This document shows positions 10,618 to 20,897 of a stretch of DNA of 64,000 nucleotides, one piece after another. The notes beneath the pieces were generated by a model. That model did not search any database and was not told the origin of the DNA. It saw nothing but the letters and a program-made list of their open reading frames with translations. The stretch is from Isochrysis galbana (taxonomy: Eukaryota > Haptophyta > Isochrysidales > Isochrysidaceae), in NCBI GenBank assembly GCA_018136815.1, contig CM030941.1, positions 1,611,582 through 1,675,581 on the forward strand, read 5' to 3'. Each line of letters opens with the position of its first letter. Position 1 is the first letter of the stretch. The position numbers were made by a program, and so were the translations under genes.

Positions 10618-11430
10618 CCGAAGGGTTCGAACTATCGTTAAAGTGGAACTCGTCCGCTGAAGCCAACGCGGAGGGTCGAGGAGAGATCCAAACTCGCGCG
10701 GGGGGAGAAGGCGATGTGCGGAGAGACCTTCTAGACAAGCGACGAGCAAGGGGCGACGAAACAAGACGCGAGACGCGAGGCGCGTGCCATTCGTTCTTCC
10801 TTTCTTTCATCGAAACCGCGACGAAACTAACATTAAACGTCGGTGCCCCCTCCGCGAGGATCGCGAAGAAGAACGGACGAGATGGAGGCAATCATCGAAG
10901 GAACCGCGAGAGGAATCGAAGCGAGGGGGGGAACAACGACGGCCGGAGGAAACGAACCGCGCGCGGGGGAGAAGAGAACCTCGCGCGGGGGGGGGGATTA
11001 ATATAACGGCCGGAGGCGACGGAACCGAAAGGTTCGAACTATCGTTAAAGTGGAACTCGTCCGCTGAAGCCAACGCGGAGGGTCGAGGAGAGATCCAAAC
11101 TCGCGCGGGGGGAGAAGGCGATGTGCGGAGAGACCTTCTAGACAAGCGACGAGCAAGGGGCGACGAAACAAGACGCGAGACGCGAGGCGCGTGCCATTCG
11201 TTCTTCCTTTCTTTCATCGAAACCGCGACGAAACTAACATTAAACGTCGGTGCCCCCTCCGCGAGGATCGCGAAGAAGAACGGACGAGATGGAGGCAATC
11301 ATCGAAGGAACCGCGAGAGGAATCGAAGCGAGGGGGGGAACAACGACGGCCGGAGGAAACGAACCGCGCGCGGGGGAGAAGAGAACCTCGCGCGGGGGGG
11401 GGGATTAATATAACGGCCGGAGGCGACGGA
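10618..11430. repeat. Two tandem copies of a 407-bp unit
   Basis: From GGTTCGAACTATCG at 10624 the sequence repeats at 11031 almost without change, ending at GGATTAATATAACGGCCGG and GGCGACGG (about 11017 and 11428). Both strands stay open through much of it, a compositional effect. The unit sits just upstream of the LINE RT ORF and may be a tandem 5' UTR/promoter monomer. Confidence 0.9.
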
Positions 11431-11693
11431 CGGCACGCCGAGGGAAAGAACCTGCCGCGGGGGGGGCGAGGGACCGAGGGCACGGCGGGGCAGCGTGGGA
11501 GGGCGCGAGGCCGATCTCGGAGCGAGATCGCGTCCTTTCCCTCGCGGAGCGCGGAGAGACCCCCCACGAGATATCTTGGGACCGGAGAATGTTTTGGACG
11601 AATCTTCTTGCCGTCGGCCGAGGAGAGGCGGACGGAGAGAGAGAGAGAGAGTGAGAGTCTCGCAGAGCGACTGCAGAACGAGAAGTCGAAGTC
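11430..11693. other. Segment between 407-bp repeats and LINE ORF
   Basis: GC-rich, with a short GA run (11637-11653). The RT frame has a TGA 39 bases before its ATG, so the ORF is not open further upstream. Confidence 0.5.
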
Positions 11694-14279
11694 ATGCACC
11701 AACTCGGATTCGTGCCCAAGCGATTAATAGGAGAAGCCACCCACTTATTGCAATTGACGAAGGCGTACTTAGACGAATCAGGCGAACCGGGTATCCTCCT
11801 TGCGCTGGACTGGGAAAAAGCTTTCGACAGAGTAAGCTGGGCGTTCTATCACTTGGCACTAGACCTTCTTAAATTCGGCAAGGACTTCAAAAGATACGCG
11901 AAAGCATTGACGAACCCACATGCACGCCCGATACGGTACATAAAATCAAACGGGGGCAGGAGCTTCCCCTTCACCATAAGCAGCGGAGTCCCTCAAGGCT
12001 GCCCGCTGTCACCGCTCGCCTTCCTCCTCACGGCGGAGGCCCTCACCCGCGCCATAAACAATGACGACAGCGTAAACGGCATAGTAATAAACGGAGCAGA
12101 ACTCAAAATCAGCCAATTTGCCGACGACACCCAACTCATGGCATCCGACTTCCCCAGCCTACGCCGCTCCCTCGAATGGGTGGAGAGATACGCGAAAGCC
12201 TCTAGCGGCAAGCCAAACGAGGCCAAATATGAGGGAATGCGAATGGGCTCCCTTCGTAGGAAGGCCCCCCCGAAAGACTTCAAACACTTTAAATGGCTTA
12301 AAACCAAGGACTACGCCACCATACTCGGGGTACCCCTGGGGGACCAGAAGGCGACCAACTCCTTCTGGAAGAAACTAGCCGACAAAATAGCAAAAAAGAC
12401 GACAGCATACGCGCCCATCGCCAGCGCGCTCTCAATACACGGCAAAACGAAGGTGGCCAACTTCCTCATCTACTCGATCCCTCGTTACTGGCTACAAACA
12501 TTAATGCCACCCGGCTGGTTCCACAGGCACCTCAAGAAACAGGTAGACTTGATATTATGGACAAACCATAGAACGGAACGCAAGATACAGTGGATTAAGC
12601 ACCCGGAGGCACCCATGGAAAGCGACACCTCGAACGGCCCGAATTTGGGGCTAGGACTTATAGATTGGACTAACCATGTAAAAGCGCTGCGTGCCAAATG
12701 GATACTTAATTATCTAGACCCCCGACAAGCTAACTGGAAACAAGTCCTCGACGCGTGGTTCTGTAGAACCAGCCTAGGCAGGGCGGCAGTTTTATCCACG
12801 ATACCCACGAACAGACTAACAGACGGAATCTTCGGAGCAAGCCGCCTCCCCCCTTTCTGGAAGAACGCACTGGAAACCATCCGCACACTCCCCCTCACCC
12901 GGCTAAGCCTGAGCGAAGCAGGAGCACTCTCACAACCCATCTGGCACAACCCTAACATACGCGGCCCCCGAGTACCCCCGCCGTGGACGGAATTGTGGAG
13001 CGCACTAGACTGCAACATGGTACACAACGTCTACTCAGACGGGAACGCCACTCCCTTCACAAGGGAAGAATGCGAAAGCTGCTTTCCAAACAACGATACA
13101 TACACAAAATTCAAAGGTGATTACATCCACAAAGAGAAATTCCTAGACTCGTGGCAACTGATAGTCGACCACGCCGACGTCTTAAAATGCTCGACCTTCA
13201 GCCCGCCGCCCCCAGCGCGACAGCCCAGTAACGACGCGGCCCTCGCGGAAGAACAAATAGAGCCCCCACCAGAAATCCGCATAGACAAAAATGGAGAATA
13301 CTACATGCACCACAAAGGAGCATGGTTTGAAGTAGAACTGTCGTATTTGGGCACGCCCATAATGGGAGAACGGCTGCGAGGCACACCATCCGACCTAGAC
13401 GTGTACCCCCCCGCCAAGTGGGGAGAGGGATACAAAGGAAACAGGATACTGGAATTTCCCCTGCCGGAAGAGTACACACTAGACGGAAACACACCACTAG
13501 ACAAAACGGAAGTGAAGCACCTAACGAAAGCCCTCCAGAAACTCGACGCCAGAACACAAACCCAGAACGGGCCCCAACGATGGAAGGACAGACTCCCGGT
13601 CGATAAGAACACGTGGAAGCACTTGGCACGCATATACACCTCCCCAATGATGACGGCGAGAGACTCATACTTGCACTTCCAACACATCACGCATCGTAGA
13701 ATAGGGACACATAACAGATTCCCCGGAAGAGACCCGACGTGCCGACTCTGCAAACAATCACACGAATCATCTACGCACCTTGGGACATGCCCGACGCTAG
13801 ACGACATATTCGACATGATACACGAACTGACAGAATACCATCCAACTCAACACGTTTCGACTCCCACCGACCAAGCAGTAGATAGACTGTTCATACTCCC
13901 CAACACGCACTCGCCACACTCTAGAGAAATACTATACATCCTAGCATGGAGATACATTCTAACAGATTTTTACAGAGTACACTTCGACAACATAACATTT
14001 GATAGCAAACAAATCAAAAAAAGAATACTGACGAGATACACCGCACTAGTAAAGGCAGCGCATTTCGGCAACTCCACTGACGCGGCCAGAAGAGCCCAAG
14101 CAGACATGGGCCGACAACCAAAAAAACGGATAAACACCAGCGACTTCCGCCCTCTATTCGACGTAATAGACAACGACACACTAGCACCAAGCCATACCCT
14201 AAAGATAGCAACGCAGAAACTGGAGATCGAACACATCCTCGTACGAGAAAACAAGGAACATGCGAGCGACCAGGGATAG
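11694..14279 (+). mobile_element. LINE (non-LTR) reverse transcriptase ORF, 5'-truncated
   Basis: 861-codon frame beginning inside the RT domain (QLGFVPKRLIGEATHLLQL). Motif A is ALDWEKAFDRV (Asp near residue 39), motif B SGVPQGCPLSPLAF (near 97-110), and motif C SQFADDTQL (near 142) with both catalytic Asp present. ILGVPLG follows. The C-terminus has a CX2C-X8-HX3-C zinc knuckle (near residues 682-697: CRLC, H, C), usual in LINE ORF2 proteins. No endonuclease domain or RT domain 0 is present, and a stop lies just upstream. The ORF is otherwise intact, so the insertion is fairly recent, but autonomous activity is unlikely. A 45-50% similar copy (by eye) is at 17545-18470. Confidence 0.9.
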
Positions 14280-14592
14280 CGCCCTGGCTACAAGGGAGGA
14301 GAAACTCCCTAATGACCCACCCATAGGGGAAAGCCGCAAGGCTGGGCCCCCACAAAGAGGCGCAACCCAAAGCGCCTCACAGCAACGGCGAGCCGAAAGG
14401 CCCGCCCCCCCCCCCCCTGACGCCAGACCCAAAGTAGTGCACATGGGTCGACCCCCCGAAACCGAACAAAAAGGACCGAGGGGGGGTGCGAAAGGGGAGA
14501 GAGGGTGGGGCAAGGGCGATGTCAGGGGCAGCCCCCAAGGCGCGGGGCGGAGGATAGCAAAGTAGTAGGCATCTTCAAGAATATTTTTTTTT
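14280..14592 (+). mobile_element. LINE 3' UTR with T-rich tail
   Basis: GC-rich 3' UTR carrying the AAGTAGTGCAC box (14432-14442), shared with copies at 24607 and 27558, ending GTAGTAGGCATCTTCAAGAATA plus a T run at 14582-14592. All other copies agree that the sense-strand tail is T-rich. Confidence 0.7.
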
Positions 14593-15230
14593 TCTGATGG
14601 GCAGGAATACAACAGGGCTGTGGCTGTTGTGTGTGTTGGTGTGGAGGGGCTGTGCATGGTATCAACATGTGAAGTACAAAAGGGAGGGGGCGCAGGCGAC
14701 GGAGGGTCACGGACTGGGGAGGCATGAGCGGACGAGGGCGAGGCCGAGGGTACAGCCTCGGGCAGCATGAGGACGGGCGGGACGAGCACGAGAGCACAGG
14801 CAGACGGGGAGGGGACGGGAGCGCTCGAGCGGTGGCGCTTGATCGCTAGACGAAGAATACGGGGGAAGACACTCGCGGGAAAAGAACACGCGTCGGGAGA
14901 GGGGAAACGCGGGAAAAGAGAAGGATGAAAGGGGGCCGGGAGAACAAGGGAAACACTCGGGGAGGGGAAAACGGGGAAGGGAGCGAAAAGGGGGAAGACT
15001 TCCGCGCGGGGGGGGGAAGACGAACCTAAATGGCGACGCGAGAAGGGGGCGTCGGAGCGTGACAGTAAGGGGGAAGTCACGCGGAGAAACCTAGACGGCG
15101 GGGGAAATGTACAAGTGGGAAGGAGTGGACCCCCTTTACCCGCAACACCCCCCCCCCAATGCGAGAGGCGAGAAACGAGGCGAGCGCATTGCGGAAGGCG
15201 GAAAGGGGGAGGGCGTGAAGCGGCTTCAGG
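14593..15230. other. Purine-rich spacer
   Basis: G/A-rich DNA; its long minus-strand open frame is Ser/Pro low complexity. No gene recognised. Confidence 0.4.
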
Positions 15231-15231
15231 C

Positions 15232-15480
15232 GGTGGCGACGTGCGCCCAGGAGTTGGTTGCGTAGCGGACGCAGGCGTCTGCCTTGCGGTTAGGGAGCCA
15301 TTTGGTAAGGAAATCGGCTGCCATGTGTTCGGATGTGACGTGGCGGAGCGCTACTTCGCCGGCGGCGACGCGCTGAAGGAGAGAGTGGTATCGACGCATG
15401 AAGTGACGGGCTCGGGTGGGGGCGGAGCGCAGCGATCCCACGCGCATGTTGGCCAAGTTGTCGGTGCCGACGAGGACCCC
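15232..15480 (-). pseudogene. Ty1/copia RNase H C-terminal remnant
   Basis: The minus strand reads GVLVGTDNLANMR, RARHFMRRYHSLLQ, then GEVALRHVTSEHMAADFLTK and LPNRKADACV. This matches the D-N, R-KHI-RYH and HV-T-AD-LTK-LP signature that ends copia pol. It is joined at 15480 to the dispersed repeat of 15481-15990. Confidence 0.8.
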
Positions 15481-15990
15481 TGAGGCACAGGAGCGCCAGC
15501 GAGGGAGAGGCAGGGGAGGCCAGGGCCCAGCCCCAGCCTCCTCTGCCCCCTGAGCTGGCCTCCAGGGGCCTCCAGGGGTCGCCAGGGGCAGCTGCAAGCC
15601 TGTCGCAGGCGCGCCATCGCGCGTGCCTGCAGGAGAGGGGAGAGAGAGCGCGGAGAAGGGGGTGGGCGGAGCGAGAGCTCCGCTCACCGGAAAATAGGTA
15701 AGTCCCGCACCTGTTTACAGGATAAGTCGGGACCGAGGCCGCCGCCAGCCCGGTAGGCGTAGGAGGAAGGGGGGAACGGATCGCCGGGGGGGGGCGCGGG
15801 CCACCGACCATATCTAAGCCCTTTTCCCCTATCCCCCTAGTAGTGCACGGGGGGAGTCGCCTGATGGCGGGGGGGAAAGGGCCGGGGGAGTGGGGGTGTA
15901 GAAAGTTTCCTACGTGAGTAGAAAGTAGAGGCTGCACGGTCGCGTGTGCGGTGAGACTATTAAGAAATTAATTAATTATCCGCAGTTGTT
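15481..15990 (-). repeat. Dispersed family-A element
   Basis: Same sequence order as 43325-44085 but inverted: CCAGCGAGGGAGAGGCAGG, GCAGGAGAGGGGAGAGAGAG, CCGCACCTGTTTACAGGAT, TAGTAGTGCACGGGGGGAG, GGTGAGACTATTAAGAAATT. Non-coding. Confidence 0.85.
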
Positions 15991-16020
15991 TTGTAGGATG
16001 GAGTTTTCTAGTCCGAAGGG

Positions 16021-16050
16021 TGACGTCATCGGTAGCGAACCTACGTCATT
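16021..16050 (+). promoter_or_regulatory. CRE palindrome with inverted CCAAT box
   Basis: TGACGTCA at 16021-16028 is a perfect CRE octamer. ACGTCATTGG follows at about 16041, a half-CRE fused to an inverted CCAAT. They lie about 210-235 bp upstream of the Rogdi-like ATG, a plausible promoter position. Function is inferred. Confidence 0.4.
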
Positions 16051-16255
16051 GGCTTGTCGCGCGAGCTTAGCCCTCAATGGTAACTCCGTTCTATGTTGCT
16101 CTTCTCACAGTCACTGGGCCCCATCTAGGTCGGGCCAAACACTACAAGTCTAAATTTTACAACGGTTTATCTCCTATTATTCCATCAAGGAGTGGGATGC
16201 CGCTCGCTCGCTCGCCAGCCGCTCCGTGGGACCCGCGGTGTCCGAGGAGAAGGCG

Positions 16256-16996
16256 ATGCAGCAGCAGTCCGTCCTCGAGGCCGAGCTCGCGTGGCTGCTG
16301 AAGATGGAGTGCGCGAGCGTGCTGGAGCGGATACGCAAGCTGCTCCTTGGCTGTGCTGAAATCGCCGAGTACGTCGAGGGCACCAAGCCTGAGACCGTAC
16401 GGGGCGGAGAGCTGGAGGACGGTTTGCGCTTCTCAGCCGCTGTGAACGGGACTGCAGTGGAGGGGCTCCAGGTGCAGCTTTCGCTGTCGCAGCTGGATCA
16501 AGAGGGCCCAGTCAGACTGGCCATGCCGCGCGGCCAAAACGTCAAGCTGGTCCTACCGCAGTTGCTGACCTGGAAGAATCTGCTGAGCAACGCACTCAGC
16601 GTGATCGCAGCACCCGGTACGTGCAACTCCTTGCAAGCGGCTTGCACGGGCGTCAATCATCTGGGCCGCATTCTCAACCAGCTGCTGTGCGCCTGGCCCC
16701 TGGAAGTGCCGCCTAGCAGCCCGTCATCGACAGCGAACGCTGTCTCGCAGTTGTTGCAGCCGGAGGTGCCACCGCAGGTCTATCTCGATGTTTGCATTGC
16801 CGGCGTCCCACCGCGGTTCTACGTGTCCGCATACCCATCGCGCGATGCGCAGGGCGGTGTTGAGCCTGTTCATGCTTCAGCTAGCGTAGAGACGCTAGAG
16901 ACTAGCATGACACGCGCGTTGACAGCGCAGCGATTATGCAAGGATCTCTTGGCAAAGCTGAACATTCACAAGGAGTTGCAAAGAGAACGTCGCTAA
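16256..16996 (+). CDS. Rogdi/Rav2-like protein
   Basis: 246-aa single-exon frame from the first ATG (MQQQSVLEAELAWLL). It follows Rogdi throughout: N-terminal LEAELAWLLKMECASVLERI; LSQLDQEGPVRLAMPRGQNV, matching the LSQ-x-LKMPR block; the helix LLTWKNLLSNALSVI; the strand VPPQVYLDVCIAGVPPRFYV; and the C-terminal helix TAQRLCKDLLAKLN. The usual length is about 285 aa; the loops are shorter here. Rogdi/Rav2 works with Rav1/DMXL proteins to promote V-ATPase assembly at endomembranes (known). The frame is open upstream to about 16152 without another ATG, so an earlier start exon is possible. Confidence 0.75.
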   Translation: MQQQSVLEAELAWLLKMECASVLERIRKLLLGCAEIAEYVEGTKPETVRGGELEDGLRFSAAVNGTAVEGLQVQLSLSQLDQEGPVRLAMPRGQNVKLVLPQLLTWKNLLSNALSVIAAPGTCNSLQAACTGVNHLGRILNQLLCAWPLEVPPSSPSSTANAVSQLLQPEVPPQVYLDVCIAGVPPRFYVSAYPSRDAQGGVEPVHASASVETLETSMTRALTAQRLCKDLLAKLNIHKELQRERR

Positions 16997-17400
16997 CGCG
17001 AACAGTACCCATGCAGCCCTAGCCTGGTAGTAGCTGCACGAGCAGTTCAGAGCTCGGATTCGTTTTTCGCAATAGCCACGACTCGTGACCGCGGAAGACG
17101 AGCTAAAGCTGCCAGCTGCCACATGCGTGCCCAGCTTGTATTAGTCTGTTAAAGGCCTTCACCTTCTTTCTTTGTATTTGCCGACATCGAACGTCGCCCG
17201 TAGTGTACTTTCGTTGTTCTTTGGTTTCAGCTCTCTGTCCATCTAGTAGGTAGGACTACAATATATATCTTGTGATGCTGACAAACTTTGTAGTTCCTTG
17301 CCAAGGAGAAAAGCGTTCAGCATTTACCACCACCCAACATGTGGAAGTGGGAAGGCGTTCAATCGCCACCACCACCACCACCCAAAAATCGCTACTATCT
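16997..17400. other. Downstream region of the Rogdi-like gene
   Basis: 3' flanking DNA with no further gene. One minisatellite-like unit (GGCGTTCAATCGCCACCACC) lies near 17353. Confidence 0.5.
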
Positions 17401-17404
17401 ACCA

Positions 17405-17544
17405 AAAAAAAACAAAAAAGTCTGAAGATTCTGGGCTACACACCTACTAAACTAGGGCATTCCCCTATCTCTATTGACATCGACCTTCTCTTCCCTTTCC
17501 TCCACCCCCTCCCCTTCCCCCTTCCCCCCGTCATTCCTTTGTCG
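17405..17544 (-). mobile_element. LINE 3' end, inverted
   Basis: A-rich run, then AGTCTGAAGATTCTGGGCTA, ACACACCTACT and pyrimidine-rich 3' UTR complement. It abuts a sense-strand RT fragment at about 17545, an inverted junction like those made by twin priming. Confidence 0.7.
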
Positions 17545-18470
17545 TCGGTCCTAAAACGCTCACTCGAATGGGTACGAGCACACGAGAGAGCCACGGGGGG
17601 CAAGACTAACGAGGCCAAATTTCAAGGCATACGCATGGGCTCGCAAGTCCGCCATAAACCGCCATGGGACATGCGCAAATATAACTGGATAGCTAGCGAC
17701 CAATACCTAACGATACTAGGCGTCCCGCTAGGAGCTCCAGAAGCCCTGAAACCCTTTTGGAAAGAACTAGCGGACAAAATAGACGCCAAGGCGGCACGTC
17801 TGACGCCGGTAGCGCGCCATATGACCATCTTCGGTAGGACCAACATAGTAAACTTCATTATCTATGGCACACCGCGTTATTGGGTACAAACCTTAGCGGC
17901 CCCCAAATGGTTCCACAATAGGATTCAAAGGGCGGCCGATAAAATCCTATGGGAAAGCCCCTACACCGGCAAGACAACTAAATGGGTGAAATACCCATGC
18001 TACCCCCTACACGGACCGGAAAACGCGACACGCACATTGGGGACCGGCCTCCTACACTGGACGGCGCACGTAAAGGCTCTCCAAGCGAAATGGATACTAA
18101 ACTATCTCAACGCGAGGAGAGCCCTATGGAAACATGCTCTCGATGCATGCTTCTGCCGGACCGGTCTAGGCCGTGGGGCCGTCCTCTCTACGATCCCCCC
18201 GAAGATGCTCACGCGGAGCATCCGAGGGAACCCAGCGGTGCCGGCCTTCTGGAAGGACGCCCTAACTAACTTCAGGGCGCTGAGGATAGACCGCTCTCTT
18301 CTCTCTAGAGAGTGGGCGCTCTCACAACCGCTATGGCATAATCGTCATGATCCCCCGCCGATCACCCGCGCCGCTTGGGTTAGCCTATGGGAATCACTGA
18401 ACGCGCACGTCGTGCATAACGTCTACAAAGACTCCAACTTCACCGAGCCATACACCCGGCAAAGTTTAAG
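17545..18470 (+). pseudogene. LINE reverse transcriptase fragment
   Basis: Begins VLKRSLEWVRAHERATGG and runs collinear with residues about 155-465 of the LINE at 11694: LTILGVPLGAPEALKPFW, FGRTNIVNFIIYGTPRYWVQ, HVKALQAKWILNYLNARR, ACFCRTGLGRGAVLSTIP, WALSQPLWHN. Motifs A-C are missing on the 5' side. The frame continues to 18621 through unrelated sequence. Confidence 0.85.
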
Positions 18471-18505
18471 GATCCGTTCACATCCCTCTGCCTCGTCGCA
18501 ACCCC

Positions 18506-18769
18506 TTGCTGACGACGTCGACCATGGACAAATGCGCGTGTGCGCTTTGCAGAAGAGCCCCTTGGTACTCATCAAGTCACAGACGGAAGTTGAGAGCTTG
18601 TGGTCGCCCCAATCCGGATAAACACAACAATACTGAACGCAATTTCATAATAAAAATACCAACAAAGGGAAAGCATAAAGGGCAGCCTAAACCGTCTACG
18701 CAGAAGACTGACGATCACTCAAGTATCAGTAATGAAGACTGGAAAAAGATTATTTCAGGAGATCTTTAA
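18506..18769 (+). CDS. Small CxxC protein, repeat-borne copy B
   Basis: 87-codon frame (CACALC, then GRPNPDKHNNTERN and SSISNEDWKKIISGDL) homologous to 5210-5377. It follows directly on the LINE fragment, so the CACALC could be that element's C-terminal zinc knuckle after an internal deletion. Confidence 0.4.
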   Translation: MLTTSTMDKCACALCRRAPWYSSSHRRKLRACGRPNPDKHNNTERNFIIKIPTKGKHKGQPKPSTQKTDDHSSISNEDWKKIISGDL

Positions 18770-19131
18770 CGTCAAAAAAAAGTCGGGTAAATCGGACCCC
18801 CTTCGTTCAGGCTGACATCGCCACGAGCAACATCGTCATGAACAGCGCGTCCGCGCACCGGCGGGAGTCTTCCTCGTGCGCGATCTCCGCGGGGTCTGTG
18901 GTAGCCAGGGTAACTCAATAGCCACTCCCGCTGTATTCTTTTATTGGATAGTGTCTGCCGCTCCGCTGCTTCGTTCGAGGCCGAGGAGGAGGGACCGGAT
19001 GTTCGCACAGGAAGCCAGCACGGCGGCATGCATCAAGACCGCACTGCGGTTAGGGATGCGGCGCTAGAAGAAGCGCTGGAGACGCGGCCTCTGACAGTGC
19101 GAGAACAGCGCAGCTCTAGAGGGCCATAACG
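18770..19131. other. Non-coding spacer
   Basis: Starts with the flank shared with 5380-5427 (TCGGACCC, GGCTGACATCGCCA). No gene recognised in the rest. Confidence 0.4.
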
Positions 19132-19428
19132 ATGGAAAAGCTTGCGTTTGTCGCCTCACGTCATTTTTTCTCACACTGTAATCACACCAACGTTACATAC
19201 GAAAACGCTATGCGGGCGCCCCCTCACGTCCAACTTTCGCGAAAGTTACTGGACGCCCTTGCGAAGCGGCAAGACGCTCTCGAAGAGAATGTGAAGCTTC
19301 AAACTCATATGACAAATCAATTGTCACACCGCATCAATACACTAGCTAACGTCACACTGAGCTTGGTCAATCCGATGCCTCAAAACTATAATGAGCGTAT
19401 GTTACTCCGTCAGCTGTCAGGTCGTTAA
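19132..19428 (+). CDS. Hypothetical short coiled-coil ORF
   Basis: 98 codons. The second half is a heptad-like helix (LSRKLLDALAKRQDALEENV, then HMTNQLSHRINTLANV). DNA around 19190-19215 (AACGTTACATACGAAAACGC) resembles 5019-5046, so it probably belongs to the same repeat family as the small CxxC ORFs. Family unknown. Confidence 0.35.
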   Translation: MEKLAFVASRHFFSHCNHTNVTYENAMRAPPHVQLSRKLLDALAKRQDALEENVKLQTHMTNQLSHRINTLANVTLSLVNPMPQNYNERMLLRQLSGR

Positions 19429-19454
19429 ATCAGAAATGCCTAGATAGTACCGGG

Positions 19455-19650
19455 AGGTGATGGCGATTGAAACGCTTTTCCATGTGTAGGTGATTGAAGG
19501 CTTTTCCATGCGGTGGGGGTGATGGCGATTGAACGCGTTTCCCACGTGTAGGCTGATGGTGATTGAGCGCTTTTCTATGCTGTGGGTGATGGTGATTGAG
19601 CGCTTTTCTATGCTGTGGGTGATGGTGATTGAGCGCTTCTCGCCTTGTAT
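19455..19650 (-). repeat. Minisatellite array, about 30-bp unit
   Basis: Six to seven degenerate units built on GGTGATGGCGATTGAACGC and TTTTCCATGTGTAGG or TTCTATGCTGTGG. Same family as 5495-5560 and, inverted, 63790-63950. Confidence 0.9.
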
Positions 19651-20160
19651 ACTCTTTGGCGCACATCGCATCCATGCTTTAAAGTTTTAATTCATTCAAG
19701 AAGTTTTTGTGCATATCAACCTCATATGTTACCGGCATATTCGATATCTACTACATACCGGTAGAAAAAAAGCAACTGACTTCGGCAAAACTTTATCGCT
19801 CCACCCTCCGAAGTGTGGGTGATGAAATGAGAGGCCCGGGGGTGAAAAAACAAGACCTCGGGTTGCATTCTTCAACAAGCAGAGCAGTGAGCATGGTTGC
19901 ATTCTTCAACAAGGGCGGAACGATCGTCCAAGTTGAGGTGCAAAAATAGACGGAGACGGGAGGAGTGCTCGAGGGCGCCCCGCGAGTGAAGCGGCCGTGG
20001 GTCTACGTCCAAGTTAGGGGCTAAGTTAGAGGTCAATAGAAATTGTATACCTAAATAGACAGGAGGGGTGTGACAAAAAAAGGGAACCTCGAGTTGCACC
20101 TTCTGATCGGGATCTTTGGTCCGGGTCAGCTGGCGATGCCCATGGTTTCGTGTTTCGTTG
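19651..20160. other. Spacer with short duplication
   Basis: GGTTGCATTCTTCAACAAG occurs twice at 19861-19911. No gene recognised. Confidence 0.45.
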
Positions 20161-20364
20161 CGACAGGCGCGCATGAAGGCCGTCGGTAAAATAATACCGG
20201 AGGGGGCCTGAAATATATATCCGCACGGCCGTCGGAGGCCTGAAATCGGGTATTTTTCGAAAATTTTGCCGAAGACCCCCGGTTTATATGTTGATCTCCC
20301 ATACCAGAATCTGGAGCCATTACAGATGGTGCCCTCCGCACCCCTCTGGTGAGTGACCGGGCTA
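20161..20364 (+). repeat. Dispersed family-B repeat, copy 1
   Basis: Runs from GCATGAAGGCCGTCGGTAAA through TATTTTTCGAAAATTTTGCC and GGTGCCCTCCGCACCCC to GAGTGACCGGGCTA. The 3' end is the same in all four copies (20364, 23448 inverted, 48404, 63533). Confidence 0.9.
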
Positions 20365-20890
20365 GAACCAAGTCAGAACTTATTTACAGCGTCGTAGGAC
20401 ATCAGGATATCTTATTCGCTAGCATGCTAGCATCCCCAGCCACATAAAGTACACCGGACGGGTGGAGCCATGCGCCAACCGCGGACACACCCCCATCGCA
20501 GGGGAGGGGCTCCGTTGCCGTCGAAGGGCTACGGTCCCTCCGCACTACGGCTCTACTCACTACTCACACAACAATAAATCTCTGACGCCCAGAGTGAAGA
20601 TCGGAGGGTGCAACTCCGATTTTCGGAAGGACCCCAATTTTCTCTCGGGGGTCGTACTTCTTTCTGCAGAAAGTAGTAGGCTCTCAAGATGATGACGGAG
20701 TACACATACCCTACGAGAGTTCGATCTCTGCCGTTTCTCTTTCAATGACGCCCACAATCCTGTGCCCCTCCCGCCCACCCGAACGACCCACGTAGCAGAC
20801 CACCGCCCTCTCTCCTGCGCCTCCCCCTCGCTCACCCCCGCCGCCGCCCCACGAGCGCCGCTCAAAATCGTTCAAAACTTCATAGCTGGG
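20365..20890. other. Region upstream of FkbM gene
   Basis: Contains the 14-bp palindrome GCTAGCATGCTAGC (about 20418-20431) and GC-rich DNA. No supported ORF. A 5' exon of the FkbM gene could lie here. Confidence 0.35.
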
Positions 20891-20897
20891 GACAGAG

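Noticed and set aside
10618..11430. Overlapping long frames on both strands, and a B-box-like GGTTCGAACTATCG suggesting a tRNA
   Set aside because: Frames are a GC-composition effect repeated with the 407-bp unit. No acceptor stem or A-box fits a tRNA around the B-box-like word.
13198..13816. Minus-strand frames inside the LINE ORF
   Set aside because: Antisense shadows of an ORF with clear RT motifs on the plus strand.
14199..15080. 293-codon minus-strand frame
   Set aside because: Ser/Pro-rich shadow of purine-rich DNA overlapping the LINE end; no domain.
19455..19650. Possible CRISPR array
   Set aside because: Units are degenerate and contiguous with no unique equal-length spacers; the genome is eukaryotic.
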